Notes: generated by a model from the letters alone, not told the origin. Positions 44,418 to 53,911 are shown, numbered from the stretch's first letter. The stretch: DNA of 61,117 bases from Trueperaceae bacterium (GCA_020431825.1 JAGQHN010000016.1:1-61117), one strand, 5' to 3'. Translations and numbers: made by a program.

Positions 44418-45794
44418 ATGACCTTAAACGATGTCTTTAGCTGGATAGACAGCCATCAGGAAAGCTATCTAGAGCGACTGTTTGAGTACTTAAGGATGCC
44501 GAGTATCAGCGCTCACGGTCAGGGCATGACCGAAGTCGCTGATTATCTGCAGGCACTCCTGGAAAAGCTTGGCCTTAGGGCTGAAGCGGTGCCAACAAAA
44601 GGCTGGCCTGTCCTGCTGGGTCACTATGAAAAAGACCCAAACGCTCTGACAGTTCTCCTCTACGGACACTATGATGTGCAACCTCCTGACCCACTGGGGG
44701 CCTGGGACTCTCCCCCTTTTGAGCCCACGCTTCGGAATGGGCGAATTTATGCCAGAGGCGTAGGTGACAATAAAGGGCAGCATTTTGCCCAGCTTTTAGC
44801 CCTGGAAAGCCTTTTAGACATAAGTGGCGAATTGCCCTGCAATGTCATCGTCATGCTCGAGGGTGAAGAAGAAATCGGCAGCCCGCATCTGGCAGACTTT
44901 GTCAAAACCCATCAAGACCGCTTAAAGGCCGATTTGGTCATAACTTCTGATGGCCCTGTTCATGACAGCGGCAGAGCCACCCTGATGTTTGGCGTGCGGG
45001 GTATTGTTTCCTTTGAACTTAGAGCAAAAGGGGCAAATCGAGATTTGCACTCGGGCAACTGGGGCGGCGTTGCACCTAACCCAATCTGGACCCTGGTACA
45101 TCTTTTGAGCACGATGAAAAATATCGATGGGCTGGTCACCATCGACGGCTTTTATGATGATGTTTTGCCGCCTACCCCCCTCGAGCTTGAAGCGCTTGCC
45201 AAACTCCCCATCAATGTCGAAGGTATAAAGCAAAATCTGGGTTTGAAGCGCCTTGACGCCCCTGCTGAGCGCCCCTTTTACGAGCGCTTATCTCTTTTTC
45301 CCACACTTACCATTAACGGCTTCCACGCAGGCTATGGTGGCCCCGGCAGCAAAACCGTCTTGCCCCACGAGGCCTTTGTAAAAGGTGACATCCGGCTGGT
45401 AGAGGCACAAACCACCCAGGACATTTTTGCCAAACTCGAGCGCCATGTGGCACGCCATGCGCCCGAAGTCGAAGTTATCCGACTTGGTGCTATGGAACCA
45501 TCCAAAACGCCTCTCGAGCACCCGTTTACTCAGCCTCTCGTTAAGGCAATACGTCATGCCCAGCAAGAAGAGCCCCTTCTGGTGCCAGCTATGGGGGGCA
45601 GTCTGCCAGATTATGTGTTTACCAAACTGCTGGGTATACCGGCCTTTGTGGTGCCCTATGCCAACGCCGATGAGGCCAATCACGCTCCCAACGAAAACCT
45701 CGAGTTGAGGCGTTTTTTTAAAGGCATCAAAACGGGCGCAGCTATGCTCATCTACCTTGCCGCACACGTTTCTGGTGACACCAATAAGCCATGA
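44418..45794 (+). CDS. M20 family metallopeptidase (dipeptidase-like)
   Basis: 458 residues from ATG 44418; ATG 44400 and TTG 44370 are in frame upstream, but the protein similarity begins at the WIDSHQESYLERLFEYLRMPSIS helix. Zinc ligands are visible: LYGHYDVQPPDP (His and Asp), the bridging GDNKGQ, the catalytic Glu pair in LEGEEEIGSPH, and a late His in NADEANHAPNE. It fits cytosolic dipeptidase/CNDP-type enzymes more than N-carbamoyl amidohydrolases. Its stop overlaps the start of the SARP-type regulator (ATGA), so peptide hydrolysis and that regulator are coupled in one operon. Confidence 0.88.
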   Translation: MTLNDVFSWIDSHQESYLERLFEYLRMPSISAHGQGMTEVADYLQALLEKLGLRAEAVPTKGWPVLLGHYEKDPNALTVLLYGHYDVQPPDPLGAWDSPPFEPTLRNGRIYARGVGDNKGQHFAQLLALESLLDISGELPCNVIVMLEGEEEIGSPHLADFVKTHQDRLKADLVITSDGPVHDSGRATLMFGVRGIVSFELRAKGANRDLHSGNWGGVAPNPIWTLVHLLSTMKNIDGLVTIDGFYDDVLPPTPLELEALAKLPINVEGIKQNLGLKRLDAPAERPFYERLSLFPTLTINGFHAGYGGPGSKTVLPHEAFVKGDIRLVEAQTTQDIFAKLERHVARHAPEVEVIRLGAMEPSKTPLEHPFTQPLVKAIRHAQQEEPLLVPAMGGSLPDYVFTKLLGIPAFVVPYANADEANHAPNENLELRRFFKGIKTGAAMLIYLAAHVSGDTNKP

Positions 45795-48700
45795 CCTCCG
45801 CAGACCTGCCGCTCAAGCTTCTTGGTATCCCCAGCTATCAGGGGGAAAAGCTTCCGCTTGAGCATCCCCTGTTACTCCTGACCTATTTGAGCGCCCATGA
45901 AGCCTGGATTCCAAGAAATGAACTTCTAGACTTACTGTTTGAGGACGATGATGAAGCCGTCGCACGCAACAAACTTCGCCAGCTTCTCTTTCGCGCCAAA
46001 AAGCTTGACTGGTTTGCTGGCTTTACTAGCAACCCCCAGCACTTAAAACATGAGGCAGAAAGCGATCTAAGAGCTTTCCGAAAGGCTATTGAAGGGGGTG
46101 ACTGGGAAAGTGCGGTTCAAGTTTATGGTGGTCAACTGCTAAAAGACTCACCTGTGAGTTTAAGTGTCTACGAAAACTGGCTCGAGTCCGAACGCGCCGA
46201 TCTTGAAACCAGCTTTCTTGAGGCAGCTAGCTGGCATAGTGAGGCGCTGGCCAGCAAAAATCAGCATGTGGCTGCCTGCCAGCTTTTAAGAAATGTACTC
46301 GGTAAAGATCCCCTGAATGAAGAACTTATGCAAGGCTACCTCGCTTATGCTCTGAATACAGAGGACAAAGCTGAAGCGATCGAGCTTTATGGACAGTTTA
46401 AAAACCGCCTGGGGCTCGAGCTGAATATGCAACCCCTGCCAGCCACCGTTGACCTCGCCAATGCGCTGATTGAAAGCATCAATCAGGAAAAGCTACAAAC
46501 CCTTATGACGCCGGCAGAAAAATCCGTGCCCACGCTGCTTCATGCTCCAAAGGGGCTGTCTTCTTTTGTAGGTCGTGACCCAGAGCTGGCCCACCTGATT
46601 AGCTTGCTCGAGCAAACCGACAGCCACCTTATCAGTCTTCTGGGAATAGGCGGCATTGGCAAAACGCGGTTGGCTCTAGCAGCCGCACAGGAGTTCGTAA
46701 AGGGTCTAAAAGATGGGGGTTATTTTGTCGCACTGACAAGGGTAAATGAGGCCAGCCTGGTAGCCGATGAGCTGTTAAAAACCCTGGGACTCGAGCCCGA
46801 CCTGAAACAAAGTGCTGAGCAACAAGTAATTAGTTACCTAAAAGAGAAAGAGTTGCTTCTTCTCCTTGACAACTTCGAACATCTTATGGGAGCAACTGAT
46901 CTCATCCAAAATCTGATGACCCACTGTCCCAGGCTCAAACTACTTATCACCTCACGCGAACGTCTCAATCTGAGTCAGGAACAGGTTTTTGAAATTTCGG
47001 GACTCTCCTTACCAGCAGCATTTGATGACACCTTGCCGCTTGAAGCTTATGATGGCATTGGTCTATTCCTGCGAAGTGCCCGCAAAAACAGTGCTCAGTT
47101 CAACCTGAATGAAGACAATCGCGAGGCCATTTTTGAACTTTGTCACACCCTCGAGGGCGTCCCTTTGGCCCTCGAGCTAGCCGCCTCATGGTTAAGACTC
47201 ATGGACGTCAGGGAAGTTCTGGCAGAAACGCGCAAAAGTTTTGACCTTATAGAAAGTGATTTTGCTGATTTACCCAGCCGACACCAGAGCTTAAGAGCTG
47301 TTTTTGAAAGTTCCTGGCAGTTACTAAGTAGTGATGAACAAACCTGTCTTGTCGCGCTTTCCGTTTTCGTGGGCGGTTTTAGCCTCGAGGCTGCCAGGAC
47401 GGTAACGGGCTCGAGCCCCCGCACCTTACTTAAACTGGTCAATAAATCTCTTATACGCCGTGACCAGAGCGGCCGCTTTGAATTACTCGAGGTCATTCGC
47501 CAATATGCCTATGAACAGCTTTTGGCAGAGCCGCAGCGTTTAGTTGAGATCAAAAAGGGACATGCGGCTTTTTTTGCAACTCTGGCAGAGGCTTCTCAGG
47601 CTCCCCTTGCAGGCGGTCCCACCCAACGAGACTGCTTAAATCAGCTTGAGGCTGATCATGCTAATTTGAGAAAAGCGCTTGAGCATTTTCTTGCGACTAA
47701 TGACCTGACAGCCGCATTGGCATTTACAAACTCACTCTTCCCATACTGGTTTATACGCGGACATTGGCAGGAGCTGGAGCAGTTCTCTGAAAAATTGCTC
47801 CACCATAGCCCAGACCATGACCAGAGAACAGCTTTTGCCCGGCAACTTGCGCACACAGGTTATCTAAGAACCCTAAGAGGCTACTATGAAACCGCATCAG
47901 AGCTGTTAAATCAGAGTCTGGAGCTACTTAAAGACAGTTCTGACCTAAGGGAACTTGCCCAAACGCTCGCTTATCTTGGCATCAGTGCAAGTTACCAAAA
48001 TGACTATGATAAGGCCCAGCAAAATCTGCTTGAATCTTTAAGCCTACTGAAAAACCCAGGGGAAGCTTTAGACAAGGCCTTTGTGTTGCATGAGCTAGGT
48101 AACCTTTATTTGCGCCAGGATCACCTGTTAAAGGCAAAAGCATTTTATGACCAGGCGCTCGAGCTTCGAGAGAAAAACAAAGATCACCGAGGCGCAGCAA
48201 GAACCTTAAGCAATCTTGGCATCGTGGCGCGGAGACAGGGTGACTACGAAGAAGCAGAAACAAGGTACAGGCAGGGGCTTTTGCGCTCAAGAGACATTAA
48301 CGACCGTCTGGGCATTGCCGATAGCCTGAACGCTCTGGGCGTACTTGCCAAGGCCAACGGTCACTATCAGGAAGCAAGAACGGCTTATCAGGAAAGTCTA
48401 GACCTTTATAAACGCTGCGGCGATAGCCTTGGAGAGGCTGTTAGCCTGGAAAATTTTGGCATACTCTGTCGTCTGGAACATAGCTATCTTGAAAGCAAAA
48501 GGTTTTTTGAGCTTTGCCTCGCCAATCACAAAAATCGCGGCGACCGCTGGGGTATGGCGCGGGCCCTATCCGGTCTGGGTCTTGGCCATTTTCACCTGGA
48601 TGAGACAGAGACAGCTTTAAAGGTTTTAAACCAAGGACTGGCTCTGGCACAAAGCCTGGATAATCAGCAGATCCTTACCCAGAATCTGCTTGCTCTGGCC

Positions 48701-48967
48701 TACGTTTTAAGCTTTAGCTCGGTACAGGAGGCAGCCGTACAAGTTCTTGCCTATGCTACTCAAAGGCTCGAGCGCTCAGGCAGCGTTCTGACACCGGTGG
48801 AACAAAAGCAAGTGCACGAAACAGAGCAGCGCCTCAGAAAAAACTTTACGGCACAGGCTTTTGAAGCCTCCTGGCAGAGGGGTCAGACATTGGCAAGCGA
48901 CGCTATTGCTGAGCTGGTTAGCAGCATTGATGGCACTAAGCTATCCTTTCATCCAGGCACTGCCTAG
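45791..48967 (+). CDS. SARP/AfsR-like regulator: BTAD, STAND ATPase and TPR repeats
   Basis: 1058 residues. The N-terminal 245 residues fit a winged-helix plus bacterial transcriptional activator domain (LKLLGIPSYQGEKLPLEHP..LLLTYLS; NELLDLLFEDDDEAVARNKLRQLLFRAKK). An NB-ARC-like STAND ATPase follows, with Walker A GIGGIGKT near residue 285, Walker B LLLLLDNFEH near 360 and a GLPLALELAA-type motif (GVPLALELAASWLRL) near 455. About eight TPR repeats fill residues 630-1010. Such proteins are signal-gated transcription activators. Translational coupling to the M20 peptidase suggests a peptide-related signal (inference). It ends two bases before the stop of the convergent lipoprotein gene. Confidence 0.9.
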   Translation: MTSADLPLKLLGIPSYQGEKLPLEHPLLLLTYLSAHEAWIPRNELLDLLFEDDDEAVARNKLRQLLFRAKKLDWFAGFTSNPQHLKHEAESDLRAFRKAIEGGDWESAVQVYGGQLLKDSPVSLSVYENWLESERADLETSFLEAASWHSEALASKNQHVAACQLLRNVLGKDPLNEELMQGYLAYALNTEDKAEAIELYGQFKNRLGLELNMQPLPATVDLANALIESINQEKLQTLMTPAEKSVPTLLHAPKGLSSFVGRDPELAHLISLLEQTDSHLISLLGIGGIGKTRLALAAAQEFVKGLKDGGYFVALTRVNEASLVADELLKTLGLEPDLKQSAEQQVISYLKEKELLLLLDNFEHLMGATDLIQNLMTHCPRLKLLITSRERLNLSQEQVFEISGLSLPAAFDDTLPLEAYDGIGLFLRSARKNSAQFNLNEDNREAIFELCHTLEGVPLALELAASWLRLMDVREVLAETRKSFDLIESDFADLPSRHQSLRAVFESSWQLLSSDEQTCLVALSVFVGGFSLEAARTVTGSSPRTLLKLVNKSLIRRDQSGRFELLEVIRQYAYEQLLAEPQRLVEIKKGHAAFFATLAEASQAPLAGGPTQRDCLNQLEADHANLRKALEHFLATNDLTAALAFTNSLFPYWFIRGHWQELEQFSEKLLHHSPDHDQRTAFARQLAHTGYLRTLRGYYETASELLNQSLELLKDSSDLRELAQTLAYLGISASYQNDYDKAQQNLLESLSLLKNPGEALDKAFVLHELGNLYLRQDHLLKAKAFYDQALELREKNKDHRGAARTLSNLGIVARRQGDYEEAETRYRQGLLRSRDINDRLGIADSLNALGVLAKANGHYQEARTAYQESLDLYKRCGDSLGEAVSLENFGILCRLEHSYLESKRFFELCLANHKNRGDRWGMARALSGLGLGHFHLDETETALKVLNQGLALAQSLDNQQILTQNLLALAYVLSFSSVQEAAVQVLAYATQRLERSGSVLTPVEQKQVHETEQRLRKNFTAQAFEASWQRGQTLASDAIAELVSSIDGTKLSFHPGTA

Positions 48968-48969
48968 AC

Positions 48970-50532
48970 CTATCTGCCAATATCATTAAAGTCTGCACAG
49001 CTGATACCCTCTGGGAATTCTTCAGATAAACAGTCCATAACTAAAAACTCAAATGTCTGCCTTGGCGCAGTTTTAAGCGTCTCTGGATCATCCTTGGCAA
49101 AAAACCCTTCGTCCAGTTCAACTTGGTAAAGCGTAAAAAGTCTTCTGGTTCCTGCACCCTCTACAATGAGGGGTTCTGGTTTTATATCAAAACCAAAAGG
49201 TGTGTTTGGCCCACCACCCTCGGCAGTGGGTTTATTAAAAGCTTCATTTGGTTCCTGACCCAATAACTCAGTCTTACCCCCACTCACTATGAATTCGGTG
49301 CCACTCGAGTCACACCATTTCCTGTCAGCCGTTTCTATGCCACGGAGGTTATAACTGACAAACGCCACATTTGCATCAGAGGGTGCCTGCAAATCAACAA
49401 ACACTTCAAAAGAAAAAGCTTCTTCCGTTTCGCCCACTATGCCAGTTTTTATGGTTCTGAGGTCAGCTTGTTTGAGATTGTCAAAAACACTGTAGTTATC
49501 AAGAACTTCAACAAAAACCAGCCCCGCTACGTCAAGTGCTTCAGGGTCATTCACGCTTTCAGGGAAAAAAGGTTCAGACAGTATGGTTTTAACATTGTTT
49601 TGAAAGGCTGACGCTTTGTAAGTCGCCGTAAGGCTTAGTTTGAAAGCTCCATAATAGGTTGTTGGTAGCTCAAAAGCAAAGGCAGAACTTGGCGAGCTTA
49701 TGGTAGCTGTTTTGGCTACTTCTGCTGCGTCACTGCAGCTTGAACTAAAACGCTCCAATCTGTACTCGAGCTTTTCCAAATCTGTGACCTGTAGATCCAC
49801 TACTCCCACAACTAGCGAAGGCTCATCGGCAAAGGAAGAGGCTATACTCACCTTAAAATCTGGGGGCTCGAGGGCAGCGGGCGCAGTTCCAAAAAAGGTA
49901 GTAGCAAATTGCTCATCGTTCCCTGCTTTATAAGGATTACCGGCAAGATCGGTCACGCCCTGACTCACCAGCAAGGCATAAGACGTATTTTCGGTTTGTG
50001 CCGAAGTTGTTAGCATAACCGTTTGCTGATCTGCCGCCACACTCGCAGCCGTAACATTTAGATCAGAAAGCACGCTGTAATTTGCTGGATTGTCGGCGCC
50101 CTTGACTGCTTCACTAAACACAACTTCTACGGAAGTATTTCCAGTTGAACTTGTACTGATTATGGTTGGTGGCTGCGTATCTGTTGGTTCTGGCTTGGCA
50201 TTCACTTTCCAGGCAAAGGACACTGAGGGCGTGTGCCCATTAGCATCGCTCACACTGACCTGAACGGCAAAATCGCCTGCTGTTGTAAGTGAACCCGAAA
50301 TCGCTCCGCCATTACTCATACTTAGGCCATCAGGCAAGCCAGTCGCGCTAAAACGCAGCGTATCACCATCTGGGTCAGTCGCAGTAACGGTCAGATTAAT
50401 ACTGTCGCCCACGGTATTTGTTTGGTCTCCGGGGCTAGTAACTGTCGGAGCTTGATTTGTACTTGTTGCAGTTGGGCAGGCAGTCAGTAGACCTGTCAGG
50501 ACTAAGACCAAAGCCATAAAAAAATACTTCAT
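48970..50532 (-). CDS. Ig-like repeat lipoprotein
   Basis: 520 residues. The signal peptide ends in lipobox LLTAC (Cys near residue 19). A putative-Ig domain (about 27-112; TDPDGDTLRFSATGLPDGLS) is followed by an SbsA-type Ig-like domain (about 120-222; TSVEVVFSEAVKG, QTVMLTTSAQTENTSYALLVSQGVTDLAGNP) that closely matches one in the LRR lipoprotein at 59457. The C-terminal 290 residues are unassigned, with a few Cys. GGAGG precedes the ATG. It diverges from the 57-residue peptide gene across 177 bases. Surface or periplasmic role likely. Confidence 0.8.
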   Translation of the reverse strand: MKYFFMALVLVLTGLLTACPTATSTNQAPTVTSPGDQTNTVGDSINLTVTATDPDGDTLRFSATGLPDGLSMSNGGAISGSLTTAGDFAVQVSVSDANGHTPSVSFAWKVNAKPEPTDTQPPTIISTSSTGNTSVEVVFSEAVKGADNPANYSVLSDLNVTAASVAADQQTVMLTTSAQTENTSYALLVSQGVTDLAGNPYKAGNDEQFATTFFGTAPAALEPPDFKVSIASSFADEPSLVVGVVDLQVTDLEKLEYRLERFSSSCSDAAEVAKTATISSPSSAFAFELPTTYYGAFKLSLTATYKASAFQNNVKTILSEPFFPESVNDPEALDVAGLVFVEVLDNYSVFDNLKQADLRTIKTGIVGETEEAFSFEVFVDLQAPSDANVAFVSYNLRGIETADRKWCDSSGTEFIVSGGKTELLGQEPNEAFNKPTAEGGGPNTPFGFDIKPEPLIVEGAGTRRLFTLYQVELDEGFFAKDDPETLKTAPRQTFEFLVMDCLSEEFPEGISCADFNDIGR

Positions 50533-50632
50533 TTCGCCTCCACGAACTCCTCTTTATTGATTGCGTCAACGATACAAGGAATGCTGGCTTTCAGGCAAGC
50601 AGGCTTTTATTCCGCTACTAGCCCAGCTTCTC

Positions 50633-50661
50633 AACTAACGGCAACTAACGGCCCCTTTCTA
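50633..50661 (+). promoter_or_regulatory. Tandem decamer activator site A with -10 box
   Basis: Two copies of AACTAACGGC stand head to tail at 50633-50642 and 50643-50652. Counting from the second ACTAACG, five bases precede the -10-like TTTCTA (50656-50661). The start of the peptide gene is 57 bases after the repeats. The same design occurs at 54742 and 59380. Confidence 0.7.
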
Positions 50662-50709
50662 CCTTGGTGACAGCTCGAGCAGCAAACAAAACACCAAAGG
50701 AGAAAGACC

Positions 50710-50883
50710 ATGAAAAAACTAGTAGCAAGTTTGGCCGTAGTAACCGTTTTAGCCCTTAGCGCCCTGTCAGTCAACGTACTTGAAATGCAGTTCAGTGCAA
50801 CAGACAAAAACCAAACATCTATTCATGAAATTGATCAAACGATATTGTTAGCTGACGGTGGTCAAAATTGGGGAGGTGGCTAA
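50710..50883 (+). CDS. 57-residue exported peptide precursor
   Basis: The frame runs from ATG 50710 to TAA 50881-50883 behind a perfect AAAGGAG. Residues 1-20 form a signal peptide (Lys-Lys, then a hydrophobic run ending SALS). The predicted mature part, about 37 residues, is polar and acidic and ends LLADGGQNWGGG, with a Gly-rich, Trp-containing tail and no Cys. A strong terminator follows within 30 bases. It lies between two lipoprotein/regulator genes and shares its promoter motif with two large exported proteins. A signal peptide for one of the SARP-type regulators, or a small antibacterial or structural peptide, are possible; none is proven. Confidence 0.7.
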   Translation: MKKLVASLAVVTVLALSALSVNVLEMQFSATDKNQTSIHEIDQTILLADGGQNWGGG

Positions 50884-50910
50884 TAATCAAGGGAGGACCA
50901 ATCTAACGTG

Positions 50911-50942
50911 AGAATGAACGCCCGCTAATGGGCGTTCATTCT
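50911..50942. terminator. Strong bidirectional terminator after the peptide gene
   Basis: Arms 50911-50923 (AGAATGAACGCCC) and 50930-50942 are perfect 13-base complements around a six-base loop. It sits between the peptide gene and the convergent regulator gene. T tracts are short on both sides. Confidence 0.75.
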
Positions 50943-50963
50943 GTTATTCCCGAGTCACTAGGA

Positions 50964-53900
50964 TCAGTTCAAGGCAAAAACTATATCCATTACCTCATCA
51001 ACCGAAAGCATTTCACCTTTCGTTAAGTAATCACAAAAAACATCTTTACCCAAGTATGCCTTTGCTTCAGCAACATCTTGTTCATAGCGATTTTTAAGAT
51101 AGATTTTGAGCAGCAAAGTATCAGTACCAAGCTTTCTAGAAGCGCCCCATAACTTTACTGCCCCTTCAAAATTGCCGTTTTTTAGTTCGACACTAGCTAA
51201 ACCTTCAATTGCTGTTGCTATTCCATCACGATAATTTCCATTTTGAGCTAATTGCAAACTTTCACCAAAACACTTCTTAGCCTCTGGAACCATATTCATT
51301 GCATAATACGTAAGTCCATAACCTTGTAGAACATTGGCTACGTCTCTAAGAGTTCCAAAACTTTTGGCGTACTGCTCGCTTTCTTTTAAGAGGCTAAGTG
51401 AACTCTCGAGCTGATTCTTACTACACGCAATACAAGCCAAATCATTAAGTAGCCAGCCTTGACGCTTTTTATCTCCAACTTGTAGAACTATCTTCAAAGC
51501 TTCATAAAATTGGTTTTCCGCCCGAGAAAAATCGTTTTCTAAGATCGCAACTCTACCAATATTTCTTAACGTTTCCGCCTTAGATGATTCATCTGCTAAC
51601 TCATCATAAATGGTATATGCTTCTTGATAGTGTTCTTTTGCTCTATCAAGATCCCGGTTTAGTTTTGCCAGTAAGGCAATATTCCCATGCGCTATAGCAA
51701 GGCCACGTTTATCATTTAGCAGGCGTTTTATATCTAAACTTTGATCAAGTAACTCGCTAGATGTATCAAGGTCACCTCTTGACCAAGCGATACCTGCAAG
51801 CTGATTTAATGTATCTGCTAAAACCTGTTGGTTACTTAATGAACCAGCCAACTTCTCAGCTACATTAAAGTAGGGCTCGGCTTTATCATTTAGAAAGTTA
51901 CTGCGAAGTAAAGCACCTAAGGCATAGACCGCTTTTAAATAGCTCTCAGAATGCTTTTCTCCAGCATGAGTGATTGCCTGGCTCAAATAGGCAATACCTT
52001 CTTCCCAATAACCTCTTATTTCAAAATATCGCCTTAGTGCAGACGCTTGCCTTATAGCTTGTTCAGAATCATTTTCCAGTTGCCAAGCTAGCGAAACGCG
52101 GAGGTTTTCGTGTTCAAGCTCGAGCTTATTTAGCCACTCGAGTTGCCCCTTGCCTATAAGTATAGGCTCAGCCTCTTCACTTAGTGCCAGAAAATACTCG
52201 GCATGCTTGGCCTGCAAGTCGGGGTAGTTGGGGTCTTGCTCGAGCTTTTCAAGAGTGTACTGATAGAGTAAAAGATGGCGGTCAAAGCGTCCCTCGTCAT
52301 TGACCCGGAGCAGCGCCTTATCTACCAGACTTCTTAATATCGGTAAGGTGGCGCCGACCACCTTACTGGCAGCGTCACGGCTAAAGCCCCCACGAAAGAT
52401 GGCAAGTTGCACCAGTGTCATTTGCTCTTTTTGCGACAGTAAATTCCAGGAATAGTCAAAGGTTGCCCTTAAACTCTTATGCCGCTCACTCAGGTCTCTG
52501 GAGGGGCTAAACATTGAATCATAATCTTCGCTAATGGCCTGGTAAATTTCCTTTGCTGACATTAGTTTGGTACCAGCGGCAGCTAACTCTATACCTAGCG
52601 GTAAGCCCTCTAAGAGATGACAAAGCCTGATGACATAAATAAGATCATCTTCAGCGATTTGGTAGCTCAACTTTGCACGTTTTGCTCTGTCTAAAAAAAG
52701 TTGTATCACCTCATAACTAAGGGCCAGCTCGAGGCCTATCTGATCGCTACTGGGCAAACTAAGCCCCTTTACCATATAAATGACTTCGGCATCTATGTTG
52801 AGGGCTTCCCTCGAGGTTACGAGTAGTTTCAGATTTGGGCATAGTCCTAGCAACTCGGAGCAATGCGTAGATGCATCTGCCAGATGCTCAAAATTGTCCA
52901 GAATGATGAGCATAGCCTTGCTACCGATAAATCCGGCTATCTGCTTGATGGCGTCTGCACCTGTTTGGGTCAAACCAAGGACACTGGCAATCGCAGGCAG
53001 TATCTGTCCCGAATGGGTGAGGGCCTCGAGCTCTACAAAATAAATGCCGTCTTTAAACTGGCGTTCTTGCAGTAACTCGAGCCCTGCCTGCAAAACCAGT
53101 CGCGTTTTACCTATGCCCCCTTGCCCATGCAACGTAAGCAAGCGGTAGCTACTTGCCATCAACAAATTTTTTATCTCGGCTAGATCTTGCGTCCTGCCTA
53201 CAAAACTACTCGAGCGCAGCTGTAAGTTATTAGGCGTGGTAGTAACGGTGGGCTGCTCACTAGCTTCGCCCAAAACAGGCAGAGGCTCGAGGGCAAAACC
53301 ATAATCCTGGGCTAACTTTTTAAGCTCGAGGGCTTCAGGGCTTTCCCCTAACACCATAAGGGAATAAATCTGACGGAACTCTTCGGGTTCTGGGTCTGGC
53401 GCACCCGCAACCTTAAAGCCTTTTGTCGCCAGTTTGGCAGCCTCATTCAGATTTGACTGCACCACTTGCTGTGCCAGATTCAAAAAGGCTTTTCTTACCA
53501 GCGAGGCCAGGTATTCACGCGTACCGTAAACCCATTCCTCGAGTTCCAGAGGCCAGTCGCGCAGGCTAAAGCCATCTAAAAAGGCCCCCTGGTACAAACT
53601 AACCATGTGCTGATAATCCTGACGCTCCCAGGCGAGCAGCAGCTCCCGCGCATCAGAGTCTACTAACGCATCAACTCTATGACCTTCCAGGTCAAGTGCC
53701 CCCTCTGCATCTGAACGAATATGATTTAGCGCTACCCTGAGGCTAGACATAGGATCTCTGGCATCCAGATAAAACAGCTCAGCAAGATCTACCCTGGATT
53801 TTGAACCCTCCACACTCACATAGCAAAGCAGTAAGAGGGGTTTAGGGCGACTGAGTTGGGCACCTTCCAACTCGAGCCCGCCTAACGTGCGCAAATACAT
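50964..53900 (-). CDS. SARP/AfsR-like regulator, second copy
   Basis: 978 residues from ATG 53900, the start that gives the family-typical MYLRTLGGLELEG opening; a GTG at 53951 would add 17 unlikely residues. BTAD region about 1-225, STAND ATPase with Walker A GQGGIGKT near residue 257 and Walker B MLIILDNFEHL near 330, GLPLGIELAAAGTKL near 425, then TPR repeats from about 630 to 930. Same architecture as the 45791 protein, low overall identity by eye. The C-terminal third (50964-52080) is more AT-rich and has one CTCGAG, while the N-terminal two thirds have about twelve. A TATAAT box lies six bases before the ATG. Likely controls the nearby exported proteins (inference). Confidence 0.88.
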   Translation of the reverse strand: MYLRTLGGLELEGAQLSRPKPLLLLCYVSVEGSKSRVDLAELFYLDARDPMSSLRVALNHIRSDAEGALDLEGHRVDALVDSDARELLLAWERQDYQHMVSLYQGAFLDGFSLRDWPLELEEWVYGTREYLASLVRKAFLNLAQQVVQSNLNEAAKLATKGFKVAGAPDPEPEEFRQIYSLMVLGESPEALELKKLAQDYGFALEPLPVLGEASEQPTVTTTPNNLQLRSSSFVGRTQDLAEIKNLLMASSYRLLTLHGQGGIGKTRLVLQAGLELLQERQFKDGIYFVELEALTHSGQILPAIASVLGLTQTGADAIKQIAGFIGSKAMLIILDNFEHLADASTHCSELLGLCPNLKLLVTSREALNIDAEVIYMVKGLSLPSSDQIGLELALSYEVIQLFLDRAKRAKLSYQIAEDDLIYVIRLCHLLEGLPLGIELAAAGTKLMSAKEIYQAISEDYDSMFSPSRDLSERHKSLRATFDYSWNLLSQKEQMTLVQLAIFRGGFSRDAASKVVGATLPILRSLVDKALLRVNDEGRFDRHLLLYQYTLEKLEQDPNYPDLQAKHAEYFLALSEEAEPILIGKGQLEWLNKLELEHENLRVSLAWQLENDSEQAIRQASALRRYFEIRGYWEEGIAYLSQAITHAGEKHSESYLKAVYALGALLRSNFLNDKAEPYFNVAEKLAGSLSNQQVLADTLNQLAGIAWSRGDLDTSSELLDQSLDIKRLLNDKRGLAIAHGNIALLAKLNRDLDRAKEHYQEAYTIYDELADESSKAETLRNIGRVAILENDFSRAENQFYEALKIVLQVGDKKRQGWLLNDLACIACSKNQLESSLSLLKESEQYAKSFGTLRDVANVLQGYGLTYYAMNMVPEAKKCFGESLQLAQNGNYRDGIATAIEGLASVELKNGNFEGAVKLWGASRKLGTDTLLLKIYLKNRYEQDVAEAKAYLGKDVFCDYLTKGEMLSVDEVMDIVFALN

Positions 53901-53911
53901 AGCTCCATTAT
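53898..53911 (-). promoter_or_regulatory. TATAAT six bases before the second SARP gene (leaderless)
   Basis: On the minus strand TATAAT (53906-53911) is followed by GGAGCT and ATG. The GGAG is too close to serve as a normal ribosome binding site, so the transcript probably starts at or near the ATG. No clear -35 is seen. Confidence 0.55.

Noticed and set aside
44418..45794. M20 protein as the missing N-carbamoyl-beta-alanine amidohydrolase of the pyrimidine pathway
   Set aside because: Its motifs fit dipeptidase-type M20 enzymes and it is 36 kb away, coupled to a SARP-type regulator.
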